A stretch of 17,847 nt of DNA from Candidatus Nomurabacteria bacterium UBA5155 (GCA_002413705.1 DHXN01000007.1:1-17847); one strand, 5' to 3'. Shown: positions 5,837 to 12,434, numbered from the stretch's first letter. Notes: a model not told the origin generated them from the sequence alone. Numbers and translations are program-made.

Positions 5837-6262
5837 ATGGCAAAAAATATTACAAAAAGAATCAAACTCCAGGCAATGGGTGCCATGGCAACTCCTGCGC
5901 CTCCACTCGGACCGGCACTCGGCCAGGCTGGTATCAACATTTCTGACTTTGTGCAGAAATTTAATGCCGCGACTCAGGATCAAAAAGGCGAAAAGCTCGG
6001 CGTGAAAGTAGTGGTATACGATGATCGTTCATACGATTTCCGTATCACTACTCCTCCTGTCACCAGTCTTTTGCTCAAAGCAGCTGGTATCGACAAGGGT
6101 TCAGCCAAGCCTCGCACTTCAAAGGCAGGCACGGTCACTCGCGAACAAATTCGCGCTATTGCAGAACGCAAAATGCCTGATCTAAACGCAAACGACATCG
6201 AAGCAGCGATGAAAATCGTTGAAGGCTCAGCGAGATCAGCAGGTATCGAAGTAGTTGGATAA
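5837..6262 (+). CDS. rplK: Large ribosomal subunit protein uL11
   Basis: A 141-residue protein, full length for uL11. The N-terminal domain has the conserved IKLQAMGAMATPAPPLGPAL, then GQAGINISDFVQKFNA. The C-terminal domain has PPVTSLLLKAAGIDKGSAKP, then GTVTREQIRAIAERKMPDLN and MKIVEGSARSAGI, which binds the 23S rRNA GTPase-associated region. The secE-nusG-rplK order is widespread. In most bacteria rplA follows, but here a strong terminator and convergent genes come next, so the ribosomal operon is broken at this point. Confidence 0.97.
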   Translation: MAKNITKRIKLQAMGAMATPAPPLGPALGQAGINISDFVQKFNAATQDQKGEKLGVKVVVYDDRSYDFRITTPPVTSLLLKAAGIDKGSAKPRTSKAGTVTREQIRAIAERKMPDLNANDIEAAMKIVEGSARSAGIEVVG

Positions 6263-6273
6263 ATAAAAATGTA

Positions 6274-6310
6274 AAAAGCCCCTCATTTGAATTTCATTTG
6301 AGGGGCTTTT
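6274..6310. terminator. Bidirectional terminator between rplK and the convergent gene
   Basis: Arms AAAAGCCCCTCA (6274-6285) and TGAGGGGCTTTT (6299-6310) pair perfectly around 13 bases. It has T-runs in both directions, 12 bases after the rplK stop and 4 bases from the end of the minus-strand gene. Confidence 0.9.
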
Positions 6311-6313
6311 GCT

Positions 6314-6844
6314 TTACGCAAGTTCATAGTTTCTGATCTGTCGGGTCAACACAAATCGTTTGTCTCCTTCGGTAAACAAAAATGATTGGCATTTTTTTTC
6401 TGCCTTTTGTCTACAGATAGGACCGGCAGAGATATATTCAAAATTGTTATCTACCTGCATAGTAACAATTTCATCAGGCTGATAGTGTCTTCGCAATTTT
6501 CTCATCAGAGAAGAAAGCATCGGAGTATCTGCTATGAAGCGTTTTTTCTCTTGTTCTGGTATCAAAGGATACATCAACGCTTTCAGTAAAGAATCTACGA
6601 CGATAATAGTTCCCACTTTTGGCACGAAGTCCGGATTCTTCGTTACTAGAATTATTCCTTTGAACATGATGTGCGGGCCATCAAAGGGAAGCGTGTTATA
6701 GAACAATTCATCGATGATCAATACATGATCGGTGATGAATGAGTTGGTGAGTTTGTCGTAATAAAATTGCCACAAACTCGGATGTATACTATGAGTCACC
6801 GTGCCGGTGCTGTCATAATATCTAATCAGTCCGTATGTTTTCAT
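6314..6844 (-). CDS. Degenerate dihydrofolate-reductase-like protein of unknown function
   Basis: A 176-residue protein from the ATG at 6844 (MKTYGLIRYYDSTG). A longer reading from 6940 would start inside the neighbour's terminator and before this gene's own promoter (6862-6889), so I reject it. The first half follows the DHFR pattern by eye: KTYGLI-x3-DS-x-G, then LW and FYYDKLT. HVLIIDELFYNTLPF matches the slot of VIMGRxTxxSLP, followed by KGIILVTKNPDF and VDSLLKAL. The catalytic acidic residue, the MGR-x-T cofactor motif and the GG-x-x-IY motif are not recognisable. It may be a diverged paralogue of the adjacent folA with another role. The last ~75 residues, with two cysteines (PICRQK, KKCQSF), match nothing I know. 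The DHFR link is an inference. Confidence 0.6.
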   Translation of the reverse strand: MKTYGLIRYYDSTGTVTHSIHPSLWQFYYDKLTNSFITDHVLIIDELFYNTLPFDGPHIMFKGIILVTKNPDFVPKVGTIIVVDSLLKALMYPLIPEQEKKRFIADTPMLSSLMRKLRRHYQPDEIVTMQVDNNFEYISAGPICRQKAEKKCQSFLFTEGDKRFVLTRQIRNYELA

Positions 6845-6861
6845 AATTTGAGCTTTTCTCG

Positions 6862-6889
6862 ATAGTACCGCAGTTTGGGGGATTGTCAA
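6862..6889 (-). promoter_or_regulatory. Promoter of the DHFR-like gene
   Basis: On the minus strand, TTGACA (6889-6884), a 16-bp spacer and TACTAT (6867-6862). The ATG at 6844 is 17 bases further on. The same architecture recurs before folA, dcd and thyA. Confidence 0.75.
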
Positions 6890-6917
6890 AGGTCTGTCTA
6901 CTGTCGGCGTGGCAAAG

Positions 6918-6957
6918 AAAAATCCCTCAATATATTTCAAAAGAGGGGATTTTTTTT
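6918..6957 (-). terminator. Terminator after folA
   Basis: Arms of type AAAAATCCCTC (6918-6928) and GAGGGGATTTTT (6943-6954) pair with one extra G, with T-rich ends on both sides. It begins at the folA stop codon and lies upstream of the DHFR-like gene's promoter. Confidence 0.75.
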
Positions 6958-7501
6958 AAGCAGCAATACGGCGGAATGTTCTGATTATAAAGTTATAATC
7001 ATTTTCTTCGTCTTTTTCATAAGGAGTCGCTGATACTTCCTCGTATTCTCCTATAGGAAGGGGAGGGAAATATTTATCTCCATCAAGATCGGCTTCCACT
7101 TCGGTCGCAATAATCACGCACGGCTTCATTGATTCAGTGTAGAGTATCTCGGCATAAATTTGCTCGCCACCAATGATAAAGATATTTCTGCCGTCGGCAA
7201 TTCTTTGAGCAAGCTCAATGGCAGCTTCGATAGAAGTGCAAACATGTATTCTCTCCGGATCTGTCACCTCATAATTTTTTGGCCAATAATGAGGATCGCT
7301 GGTGACGATAATAATATCGCGACCAATGAGTTGCCTGGTAAAAGTTTCATTGGTTGTCCTGCCAACGATTACCACGCTGCCTTTAGTAACCCTTACGAAA
7401 TGTCGCATGTCTGCGGTTAGATTGGTCCATAATAGCTTGTTGTTCAAACCGATTGCCCTAGTGCCTAGCACATATGCAACAATTAAAAATAAATTTTCCA
7501 T
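6956..7501 (-). CDS. folA: Dihydrofolate reductase
   Basis: A 181-residue protein. The DHFR elements appear in order: IVAYVLGTRAIGLNNKLLW, then TNLTADMRHFVRVTKG carrying the substrate-binding Asp. VVIVGRTTNETF corresponds to the cofactor motif MGRxTxES, and GRDIIIVTSDP follows. FIIGGEQIYAEIL carries the GG-x-x-IY loop, and TEVEADLDGDKYFPP closes the fold. It reduces dihydrofolate with NADPH and so regenerates the folate consumed by thymidylate synthase, whose gene lies 900 bases away in the same cluster. It is slightly longer than E. coli FolA (159). Own promoter and terminator; no operon overlap. Confidence 0.92.
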   Translation of the reverse strand: MENLFLIVAYVLGTRAIGLNNKLLWTNLTADMRHFVRVTKGSVVIVGRTTNETFTRQLIGRDIIIVTSDPHYWPKNYEVTDPERIHVCTSIEAAIELAQRIADGRNIFIIGGEQIYAEILYTESMKPCVIIATEVEADLDGDKYFPPLPIGEYEEVSATPYEKDEENDYNFIIRTFRRIAA

Positions 7502-7516
7502 GTACTGTTTTTCTGC

Positions 7517-7544
7517 ATACTACAGTATTTGTGCCGTTTGTCAA
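7517..7544 (-). promoter_or_regulatory. Promoter of folA
   Basis: On the minus strand, TTGACA (7544-7539), 16 bp, TAGTAT (7522-7517). The ATG at 7501 is 15 bases after the -10, giving a leader of only a few bases and no Shine-Dalgarno sequence. Confidence 0.75.
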
Positions 7545-7560
7545 AGAAAACGGGTAATAA

Positions 7561-7587
7561 AAAAAGCCGCTCATGTAAAGCGGCTTT
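7561..7587 (-). terminator. Terminator after dcd
   Basis: AAAGCCGCT (7563-7571) pairs with AGCGGCTTT (7579-7587), followed on the minus strand by a T-run. It begins four bases after the dcd stop codon and directly precedes the folA promoter. Confidence 0.9.
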
Positions 7588-7590
7588 ATA

Positions 7591-8319
7591 TTATTTTTTT
7601 CGTATATCGCGATCAATATACAGTTTTGGAAGCATCATGTCAGGTTTCCAGGAATTTTTAACTTCTTCCCGTGACGAGCCCGTTTGGTATTTTCCGCCTT
7701 CGCCGTATCCCTTATCGAGAATTGGTCCGGTTTTTGGAAATACTATCTGCGCGTACCTGCGGCCGATAACCAGGGGGATCGTATAATACCGCGAGAAATT
7801 TGTTATCTCCATCGTCCAGCGGTTGAAATATCCGACATCGCCCCAGCCCGCGCATTTGCATACGCCGATAAAGCTTCTGCCTTGCGATGAGCGTGCCTGC
7901 ATTGAGCTGGTGATGCAGTTCAGTCCGCCGATGAATTCCAGCGTGTGACCAAGAATAGTTTCGCCCGGTTCAATAAAGATAACGTAATCATCCAGGCCGA
8001 TCTTCTCTTCGTTTAGATCGTAGAGTTCAATCGCAGGCTGCATTGCATCGTTCAGGCCGAACATGGTTTCGATTTGCTGTTCGAGCGTTTGTGCTTCCTG
8101 TGGTGTTCCCCAGACACGGTGAACGTCGGATTCATTGTACGGATTGAATATCTGCAGACGCGGTCTGCCGGGTACGGTTTCCGGCTTCTGTTCTCTGTAG
8201 AACCATGAGCCAAGGCGAACATCATAACTTGAAGTAGAAAGGTCAGCTTGATCGAAAGGTTCAATAACAATATTGCCTTTCTCTATATGTCTGAGAATGC
8301 GTTTATTTGAAAGTGCCAT
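7591..8319 (-). CDS. dcd: dCTP deaminase (possibly bifunctional dCTP deaminase/dUTPase)
   Basis: A 242-residue member of the dCTP deaminase/dUTPase superfamily. The N-terminus MALSNKRILRHIEKGNIVI, then SSYDVRLGSWF, is typical. The core has MQARSSQGRSFIGVCKCAGW, with the conserved RSS. Next is GDVGYFNRWTMEITNFS, whose Asp and Glu match the catalytic D-x-G and E of the family, then GRRYAQIVF. The C-terminal GGKYQTG tail closes over the nucleotide. It is about 50 residues longer than the E. coli enzyme, mainly through an insert at residues ~45-105. It makes dUTP or, if bifunctional, dUMP directly from dCTP for thyA. The neighbouring dut gene is destroyed (10055-10147), which favours a bifunctional enzyme. 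Monofunctional activity cannot be excluded from sequence alone. Confidence 0.88.
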   Translation of the reverse strand: MALSNKRILRHIEKGNIVIEPFDQADLSTSSYDVRLGSWFYREQKPETVPGRPRLQIFNPYNESDVHRVWGTPQEAQTLEQQIETMFGLNDAMQPAIELYDLNEEKIGLDDYVIFIEPGETILGHTLEFIGGLNCITSSMQARSSQGRSFIGVCKCAGWGDVGYFNRWTMEITNFSRYYTIPLVIGRRYAQIVFPKTGPILDKGYGEGGKYQTGSSREEVKNSWKPDMMLPKLYIDRDIRKK

Positions 8320-8336
8320 AATTTCTTTTTTCTTTC

Positions 8337-8364
8337 ACACTACGGTTTTTTGAAGAATTGTCAA
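8337..8364 (-). promoter_or_regulatory. Promoter of dcd
   Basis: On the minus strand, TTGACA (8364-8359), 16 bp, TAGTGT (8342-8337), then 17 purine-rich bases (GAAAGAAAAAAGAAATT) to the ATG at 8319. Confidence 0.7.
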
Positions 8365-8371
8365 ACAATAG

Positions 8372-8399
8372 AAAAAGCCCCGCATATATGCGGGGCTTT
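8372..8399 (-). terminator. Terminator after thyA
   Basis: A perfect 26-bp palindrome: AAAGCCCCGCATA (8374-8386) and TATGCGGGGCTTT (8387-8399), followed on the minus strand by more T. It lies 15 bases beyond the thyA stop and just upstream of the dcd promoter. Confidence 0.9.
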
Positions 8400-8401
8400 G
8401 G

Positions 8402-8423
8402 GCTGTGTGACATGTCACACAGC
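8402..8423. repeat. Perfect 22-bp palindrome at the thyA stop codon
   Basis: GCTGTGTGACATGTCACACAGC read on either strand is the same (arms 8402-8412 and 8413-8423). It covers the last codons and the stop of thyA (TCA at 8415-8417 on the + strand) and precedes the terminator by two bases. It contains TGTGA-N4-TCACA, a site type bound by CRP/FNR-like proteins, but its position at a gene end argues for an RNA-level role. Confidence 0.7.
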
Positions 8424-9209
8424 AATGTCTGCTTTTATAGCAGGGTGAAACTGGTAGTTTTGTAATTCAAAATCTTCATATTTAAATGAAAAGATATCTT
8501 TTACATCAGGGTTGATTTTCATGACCGGCAGAGAATATGGTTCGCGGCTAAGTTGCAAATTTACTTGGTCAAAATGATTGTTGTAAATATGTGTATCGCC
8601 GCCAGTCCAAATAAACTCTCCAAGTTCTAACCCCACTACCTGGGCAACCATCATGGTCAACAATGCATATGATGCAATATTAAACGGTACACCTAAAAAA
8701 GTATCGCAACTTCTTTGGTATAACTGGCAGCTTAGCTTTCCATTTGCAACATAAAATTGAAACAAACAGTGACAAGGGGGAAGTGCCATGGTGTTTATGT
8801 CGGCAACATTCCAGGCTGAAACAATGATCCTCCTTGAATCAGGGGATTTTTTCAGTTGGTTAATTATTTGGCTTATTTGATCTATGTGACCACCGTCGGG
8901 TGTCGGCCAAGATCTCCATTGATGTCCGTATACAGGACCAAGGTCGCCATTTTCATCGGCCCATTCATTCCAAATTTTTACGCCGTTCTCATTCAAATAT
9001 TTGATATTTGAATCGCCACTCAAAAACCAAAGCAGTTCGTGAATGATTGATTTAAGATGTATTTTTTTTGTTGTAACAAGTGGAAACCCTTCGGCCAAAT
9101 TGAAACGCATTTGGTATCCGAAAATACTGCGTGTTCCTGTGCCTGTCCTGTCTGTTTTATTAGCACCACATTCCATGATGTAGCTTTCTAAATCTAAGTA
9201 CTGTCTCAT
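8415..9209 (-). CDS. thyA: Thymidylate synthase
   Basis: A 264-residue ThyA, the same length as the E. coli enzyme. Arg21 lies in TDRTGTGTRSIFG. The active-site segment ALPPCHCLFQFYV puts the nucleophile at Cys146. Also present are QRSCDTFLGVPFNIASYALL and the HIYNNH motif that binds the dUMP sugar. The enzyme methylates dUMP to dTMP with methylene-tetrahydrofolate and releases dihydrofolate, which the nearby FolA reduces. The divergent tmk then phosphorylates dTMP. It has its own promoter (9252-9279) and a terminator. It shows no truncation. Confidence 0.97.
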   Translation of the reverse strand: MRQYLDLESYIMECGANKTDRTGTGTRSIFGYQMRFNLAEGFPLVTTKKIHLKSIIHELLWFLSGDSNIKYLNENGVKIWNEWADENGDLGPVYGHQWRSWPTPDGGHIDQISQIINQLKKSPDSRRIIVSAWNVADINTMALPPCHCLFQFYVANGKLSCQLYQRSCDTFLGVPFNIASYALLTMMVAQVVGLELGEFIWTGGDTHIYNNHFDQVNLQLSREPYSLPVMKINPDVKDIFSFKYEDFELQNYQFHPAIKADIAV

Positions 9210-9251
9210 TTGAAGTTTTTTAAAGAAGTTAAGAATTGTTTATTTGTTTGC

Positions 9252-9279
9252 AATTTACAGCAAATAGGGGAAAAGTCAA
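9252..9279 (-). promoter_or_regulatory. Promoter of thyA
   Basis: On the minus strand, TTGACT (9279-9274), 16 bp, TAAATT (9257-9252). The leader before the ATG at 9209 would be about 35 bases, longer than for folA or dcd. It lies in the divergent region shared with tmk. Confidence 0.65.
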
Positions 9280-9313
9280 ACATTTCTCTTTCTCTGGTTT
9301 ATGTGCTAAAAAG

Positions 9314-9340
9314 AGTGAAACTTTCACTAAACTTAACAAC
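9314..9340 (+). promoter_or_regulatory. Palindrome and putative -10 in front of tmk
   Basis: A perfect inverted repeat, AGTGAAA-C-TTTCACT (9314-9328), overlaps a weak -10, TAAACT (9328-9333), that ends seven bases before the tmk ATG. The position fits an operator controlling tmk. The -10 matches consensus at four of six places only, and no -35 is clear. Confidence 0.4.
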
Positions 9341-10012
9341 ATGAAAAAAGGAAAATTCATCGTCATAGACGGTGCTGACGGTTGCGGTAAGCAAACCCAA
9401 ACAAAAATTACCAAGATAAGGTTAGATACCTTGGGACACAAAACAGAAACAATTGATTTCCCAAGGTATGCGGATAATTTTTTTGGAAAAATTATCCGCA
9501 ACTGTATTGATGGTCAGTATGGTGAATTTGCAAGAGTTGATCCGTATCTTGCTTCAATCCCATATGCTGGAGATCGCTTTGAATCAAAACCGCAGATAGA
9601 AGCATGGCTTAATGCTGGTATCAATGTGGTATCTGACAGGTATGTTTCTGCTAACCAATTGCATCAAGGCGGAAAGATAAAAGACCCAATTGCACGACAA
9701 AAATATTTTGAATGGCTTGAATATTTGGAATATGGAACATTTGAAATTCCTCGGCCGGATTTAATTATCTATCTTGATGTTCCTCATTCGGTAAGTGTAA
9801 AGCATATGAATAAAGGTGCGACGGATAGGGCAGTGGCAGATGCTGTCGAAAATGATGTTCAATACCAACTCAATGCAAGGCAAAGTGCGTTAGCAATGTT
9901 ACAAGATCCAACATGGGTTAAGATTCAGTGTGGCACTGACGATGGAGAAGATTTTCTTCCAATACAAGAAATCAATGACATGATCTTCGCAAACATTTTA
10001 ACAGTACTGTAA
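9341..10012 (+). CDS. tmk: Thymidylate (dTMP) kinase
   Basis: A 223-residue protein. The P-loop FIVIDGADGCGKQTQTK (residues 5-21) matches the dTMP kinase GxDGxGKxTQ signature. The DR-x motif is SDRYVSANQLHQGGK, where the kinase contacts the phosphates and base. PDLIIYLDVPHSVSVKHM is followed by a lid segment and a C-terminal helix. I start it at MKKGKFIVIDG. An upstream in-frame ATG at 9236 would add 35 unrelated residues and run through the divergent promoter region. It makes dTDP from dTMP and is transcribed divergently from thyA, so both ends of dTMP synthesis share one control region. Confidence 0.92.
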   Translation: MKKGKFIVIDGADGCGKQTQTKITKIRLDTLGHKTETIDFPRYADNFFGKIIRNCIDGQYGEFARVDPYLASIPYAGDRFESKPQIEAWLNAGINVVSDRYVSANQLHQGGKIKDPIARQKYFEWLEYLEYGTFEIPRPDLIIYLDVPHSVSVKHMNKGATDRAVADAVENDVQYQLNARQSALAMLQDPTWVKIQCGTDDGEDFLPIQEINDMIFANILTVL

Positions 10013-10014
10013 TT

Positions 10015-10039
10015 AAGGCTCGCTTCGGCGGGCCTTTTT
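10015..10039 (+). terminator. Terminator after tmk
   Basis: AAGGCTCGC (10015-10023) pairs with GCGGGCCTT (10028-10036), one G-T wobble, with a TTCG tetraloop and a T-run to 10039. It begins two bases after the stop codon. Confidence 0.92.
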
Positions 10040-10040
10040 G

Positions 10041-10054
10041 TATACTATATTCAT
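10041..10054 (+). promoter_or_regulatory. -10 element of the dut relic
   Basis: TATACT (10041-10046) directly after the tmk terminator, eight bases before the relic's ATG. The spacing equals that of live genes in the window, so the relic may still be transcribed. Confidence 0.5.
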
Positions 10055-10147
10055 ATGAAAATTCGAATTAAGAAATTATCAGAAGTTGTTCCTGATTTGC
10101 ATTATGCCAAGCACGGAGATGCTGGCTTTGGCAGCTCTGGGAAATAG
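10055..10147 (+). pseudogene. dut: dUTPase relic with an internal deletion
   Basis: Thirty codons and a stop. MKIRIKKLSEVVPDL, then HYAKHGDAG, is the start of a trimeric dUTPase up to motif I (P-x-YA-x-x-GDAGxDL). The frame then continues directly as FGSSGK and a stop, which is the dUTPase C-terminal motif V (GGFGSTGx). The roughly 110 residues between, with motifs II to IV and the catalytic core, are missing. The reading frame is intact on both sides. Recombination between the similar codons for AGF in motif I and GGF in motif V would explain it. A peptide this size cannot be a dUTPase. It has a promoter-like -10 and stands between tmk and argS, as expected for a former member of the dTMP pathway cluster. 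Confidence 0.75.
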
Positions 10148-10176
10148 CTGGGACAAGTAGCAAATACGCATTTTTC

Positions 10177-10191
10177 TGTTATAGTTTTGAC
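10177..10191 (+). promoter_or_regulatory. Extended -10 promoter of argS
   Basis: TG (10177-10178), one base, TATAGT (10180-10185), then six bases to the ATG at 10192. A leaderless message is predicted. Confidence 0.65.
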
Positions 10192-11943
10192 ATGGAATCG
10201 ACTATTAAAGAACTGATCAATAAGGCTCTCAGGGAATGCTTTGACATGGCAGAGGTGGCTTTTGCGGTGGAGCGACCAAAAGAATTGACGCATGGCGACT
10301 ATGCCACCAATGTCGCGCTGGTCATTTCAAAAACTCTTGCAAAGAATCTCAATAGCGGAACTCAGGATATTGCCGCAACGCTCGTGGGCTATATCAATGA
10401 CAACAAACCGCCAGAAATCGCGGATGTCAGCATTGCTGGTCCCGGGTTTATTAATTTCTCATTATCGAAAGAATTTTTTAATATGCAACTGAACATGATG
10501 CTCGAACAAAAAAATACTTCACCAATTACATGGGAAGAGAAGCGAGTGATGGTTGAATATACCGATCCGAATCCATTCAAACCTTTTCATATTGGACACC
10601 TCATGACCAATGCTATCGGGGAATCAATTGCTCGTATCATCACTGCCAGTGGCGGCGAAGTTATTCGTGCAAACTATCAAGGTGATGTTGGACTGCATGT
10701 TGCAAAGGCAATTTGGGGTATTCAGCAACAATCGTCATGGGTTACAGAAAAGCAGTACGCACCGAAAAGTCTATTGTCAAAAAATAATCCAACGTATCTT
10801 GCGCAATACATAGGGGACTGTTATGTTTTTGGTTCTGAAAAATATGACAGTGACGAAGGTGTCAAAAAAGAAATAGATATCATTAATAAAAAAATATACG
10901 AAAAAGATGATGATGATATAAATGCAATATATGTATGGGGAAGAGAGGCGACGCTTGAAGCGTTTGAAACGATTTATCGCACCCTCGGAACGACATTTGA
11001 TTATTATTTTTTTGAAAGTGATATGGCCATAAAAGGCCGTGCATTGGTGGAACGTTTTTTTGAAAAAGGAGTCTTTGTTAAAAGCGATGGAGCAATTGTA
11101 TTTAAAGCAGAAGAATACAATCCTAAATTGCATACTCGTGTTTTTATTACCAGCAATGACTTGCCGACATATGAGACCAAAGAGCTTGGTTTGACTGAAA
11201 CTAAATTTGAAAAAGAAACCCTTGATCAATCAATTGTTATCACGGCAGTTGAGCAGAAAGATTACATGGCAGTCGCGACTGAAGCCATGCGACAGATCCA
11301 TCCTGAATATGCGGAAAAGATGAAGCATATCACTCACGGCATGATGCGTTTTGCTGCCGGGAAAATGTCTTCTCGAAAAGGGAATGTTATTACTGGCGAG
11401 TCATTGCTTAATGATGCACAGGTAATGGCACTAGAAAAAATGAAAGAGCGAGCAATGGATGAATCTGTTCGAGAAGGCGCAGCATCAGTGATCGGTGTGG
11501 CAGCAATAAAGTATGCTATTTTGCGCCAAGCGCTCGGCGGAGATATTATTTATGATCCAGAGCAATCAGTGTCTTTTGATGGAGACTCTGGTCCGTATCT
11601 GCAATACAGTACTACCCGCGCACGAAGTGTTATAGCAAAAGCGACAGAACTCGGTATTGTTGCTTCAACAAAAATCACCCCGCCAGCAATATATGAAATT
11701 GAAAAAATTTTATGTAGATTCGAAGAAACTGTTGAACATGCCGCAAAGACATTGGAACCTCACCACATCGCTACATTTTTGATTGACCTCGCTTCTCGTT
11801 TCAATAGTTTTTATGCCAATGAAATAATTGCTGATCCTGACGACATGTATGCACCATACAAACTCGCACTGACCAAAGCCTTTGCTCAAACCATGACCAA
11901 CGGTCTGTATCTGCTCGGCATTAGTGTACCGGAGAAAATGTAG
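10192..11943 (+). CDS. argS: Arginyl-tRNA synthetase
   Basis: A 583-residue class I synthetase. The N-terminal Add-1 domain (residues ~1-100) recognises the tRNA D-loop. The catalytic domain has EYTDPNPFKPFHIGHLM, with HIGH at 133-136, then GDVGLHVAK. KMSSRKGN at 391-398 stands in the KMSKS position. GDSGPYLQYSTTRARSV starts the C-terminal anticodon-binding DALR domain, which ends in the usual short tail (LGISVPEKM). It charges tRNA-Arg and needs bound tRNA to activate arginine. The length is typical. The start is supported by the -10 six bases upstream. The stop codon overlaps the promoter region of ndk. Confidence 0.96.
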   Translation: MESTIKELINKALRECFDMAEVAFAVERPKELTHGDYATNVALVISKTLAKNLNSGTQDIAATLVGYINDNKPPEIADVSIAGPGFINFSLSKEFFNMQLNMMLEQKNTSPITWEEKRVMVEYTDPNPFKPFHIGHLMTNAIGESIARIITASGGEVIRANYQGDVGLHVAKAIWGIQQQSSWVTEKQYAPKSLLSKNNPTYLAQYIGDCYVFGSEKYDSDEGVKKEIDIINKKIYEKDDDDINAIYVWGREATLEAFETIYRTLGTTFDYYFFESDMAIKGRALVERFFEKGVFVKSDGAIVFKAEEYNPKLHTRVFITSNDLPTYETKELGLTETKFEKETLDQSIVITAVEQKDYMAVATEAMRQIHPEYAEKMKHITHGMMRFAAGKMSSRKGNVITGESLLNDAQVMALEKMKERAMDESVREGAASVIGVAAIKYAILRQALGGDIIYDPEQSVSFDGDSGPYLQYSTTRARSVIAKATELGIVASTKITPPAIYEIEKILCRFEETVEHAAKTLEPHHIATFLIDLASRFNSFYANEIIADPDDMYAPYKLALTKAFAQTMTNGLYLLGISVPEKM

Positions 11944-11957
11944 TATCATAGAGACTT
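11944..11957 (+). promoter_or_regulatory. Putative -10 of ndk
   Basis: TATCAT (11944-11949) begins right after the argS stop codon and ends eight bases before the ndk ATG. Five of six bases match TATAAT. There is no TGn extension in the right place. Confidence 0.4.
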
Positions 11958-12434
11958 ATGACACATGAAAAAGAAGAACGCAGTTTGATCATTATTAAGC
12001 CGGACGCATTGCAGCGCAGCTTGGTGGGGGAGATCATCACTCGCTTTGAACGCAAAGGTTTGAAAATTATCGGCATGAAAATGATACGTCTGACTGATGC
12101 ATTGATCGAAGACCACTACGCTCACATAAAAGACAAACCGTTTTTCCCTCGCATCAAGCGCTTCATGTCTTCTACTCCGGTGGTTATCATGGCGGTATCA
12201 GGGTTGGGTGTCATCGATGCTATCCGTATTATTGTTGGTCCGACAAAAAGTTTTGAAGCGGCAGGTGGCACGATTCGCGGTGACTATGCGCTTTCGATGC
12301 AGTCCAACATCGTGCATGCATCGGATTCAAAAGAAACGGCCGAAGCTGAAGTCAATCGTTTCTTCGCTGCCGATGAACTGATGGACTATGAAAAGATCAA
12401 TACTATGTTCATTTATTCTGATGAATTAATGTAG
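11958..12434 (+). CDS. ndk: Nucleoside diphosphate kinase
   Basis: A 158-residue NDK. IIIKPDALQRSLVGEIITRF holds the conserved KPD-x-x-x-R and GEI-x-x-RFE. AAGGTIRGDYA precedes the active-site segment SNIVHASDS, where His120 is phosphorylated. The enzyme moves the gamma-phosphate from ATP to nucleoside diphosphates. It therefore completes dTTP synthesis after tmk, although it is transcribed apart from that cluster. It is slightly longer than the usual 140-150 residues, with extra residues at both ends. ATG at 11964 would not be in frame with the MTHEKEE start. Confidence 0.95.
   Translation: MTHEKEERSLIIIKPDALQRSLVGEIITRFERKGLKIIGMKMIRLTDALIEDHYAHIKDKPFFPRIKRFMSSTPVVIMAVSGLGVIDAIRIIVGPTKSFEAAGGTIRGDYALSMQSNIVHASDSKETAEAEVNRFFAADELMDYEKINTMFIYSDELM

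Noticed and set aside
6845..6940. N-terminal extension of the DHFR-like protein from the ATG at 6940
   Set aside because: It begins inside the folA terminator, upstream of a good promoter (6862-6889), and the DHFR-like similarity starts exactly at the ATG at 6844.
8405..8420. CRP-binding site
   Set aside because: The half-sites are four bases apart, not six, and the site lies at a gene end, so I list it only as a palindrome.
9236..9340. N-terminal extension of dTMP kinase
   Set aside because: The extra residues look like nothing in the family, and the stretch overlaps the divergent thyA promoter and the palindrome.
10777..11229. Minus-strand frame of 150 codons inside argS
   Set aside because: It is Phe/Ile-rich antisense of a conserved synthetase and has no independent support.
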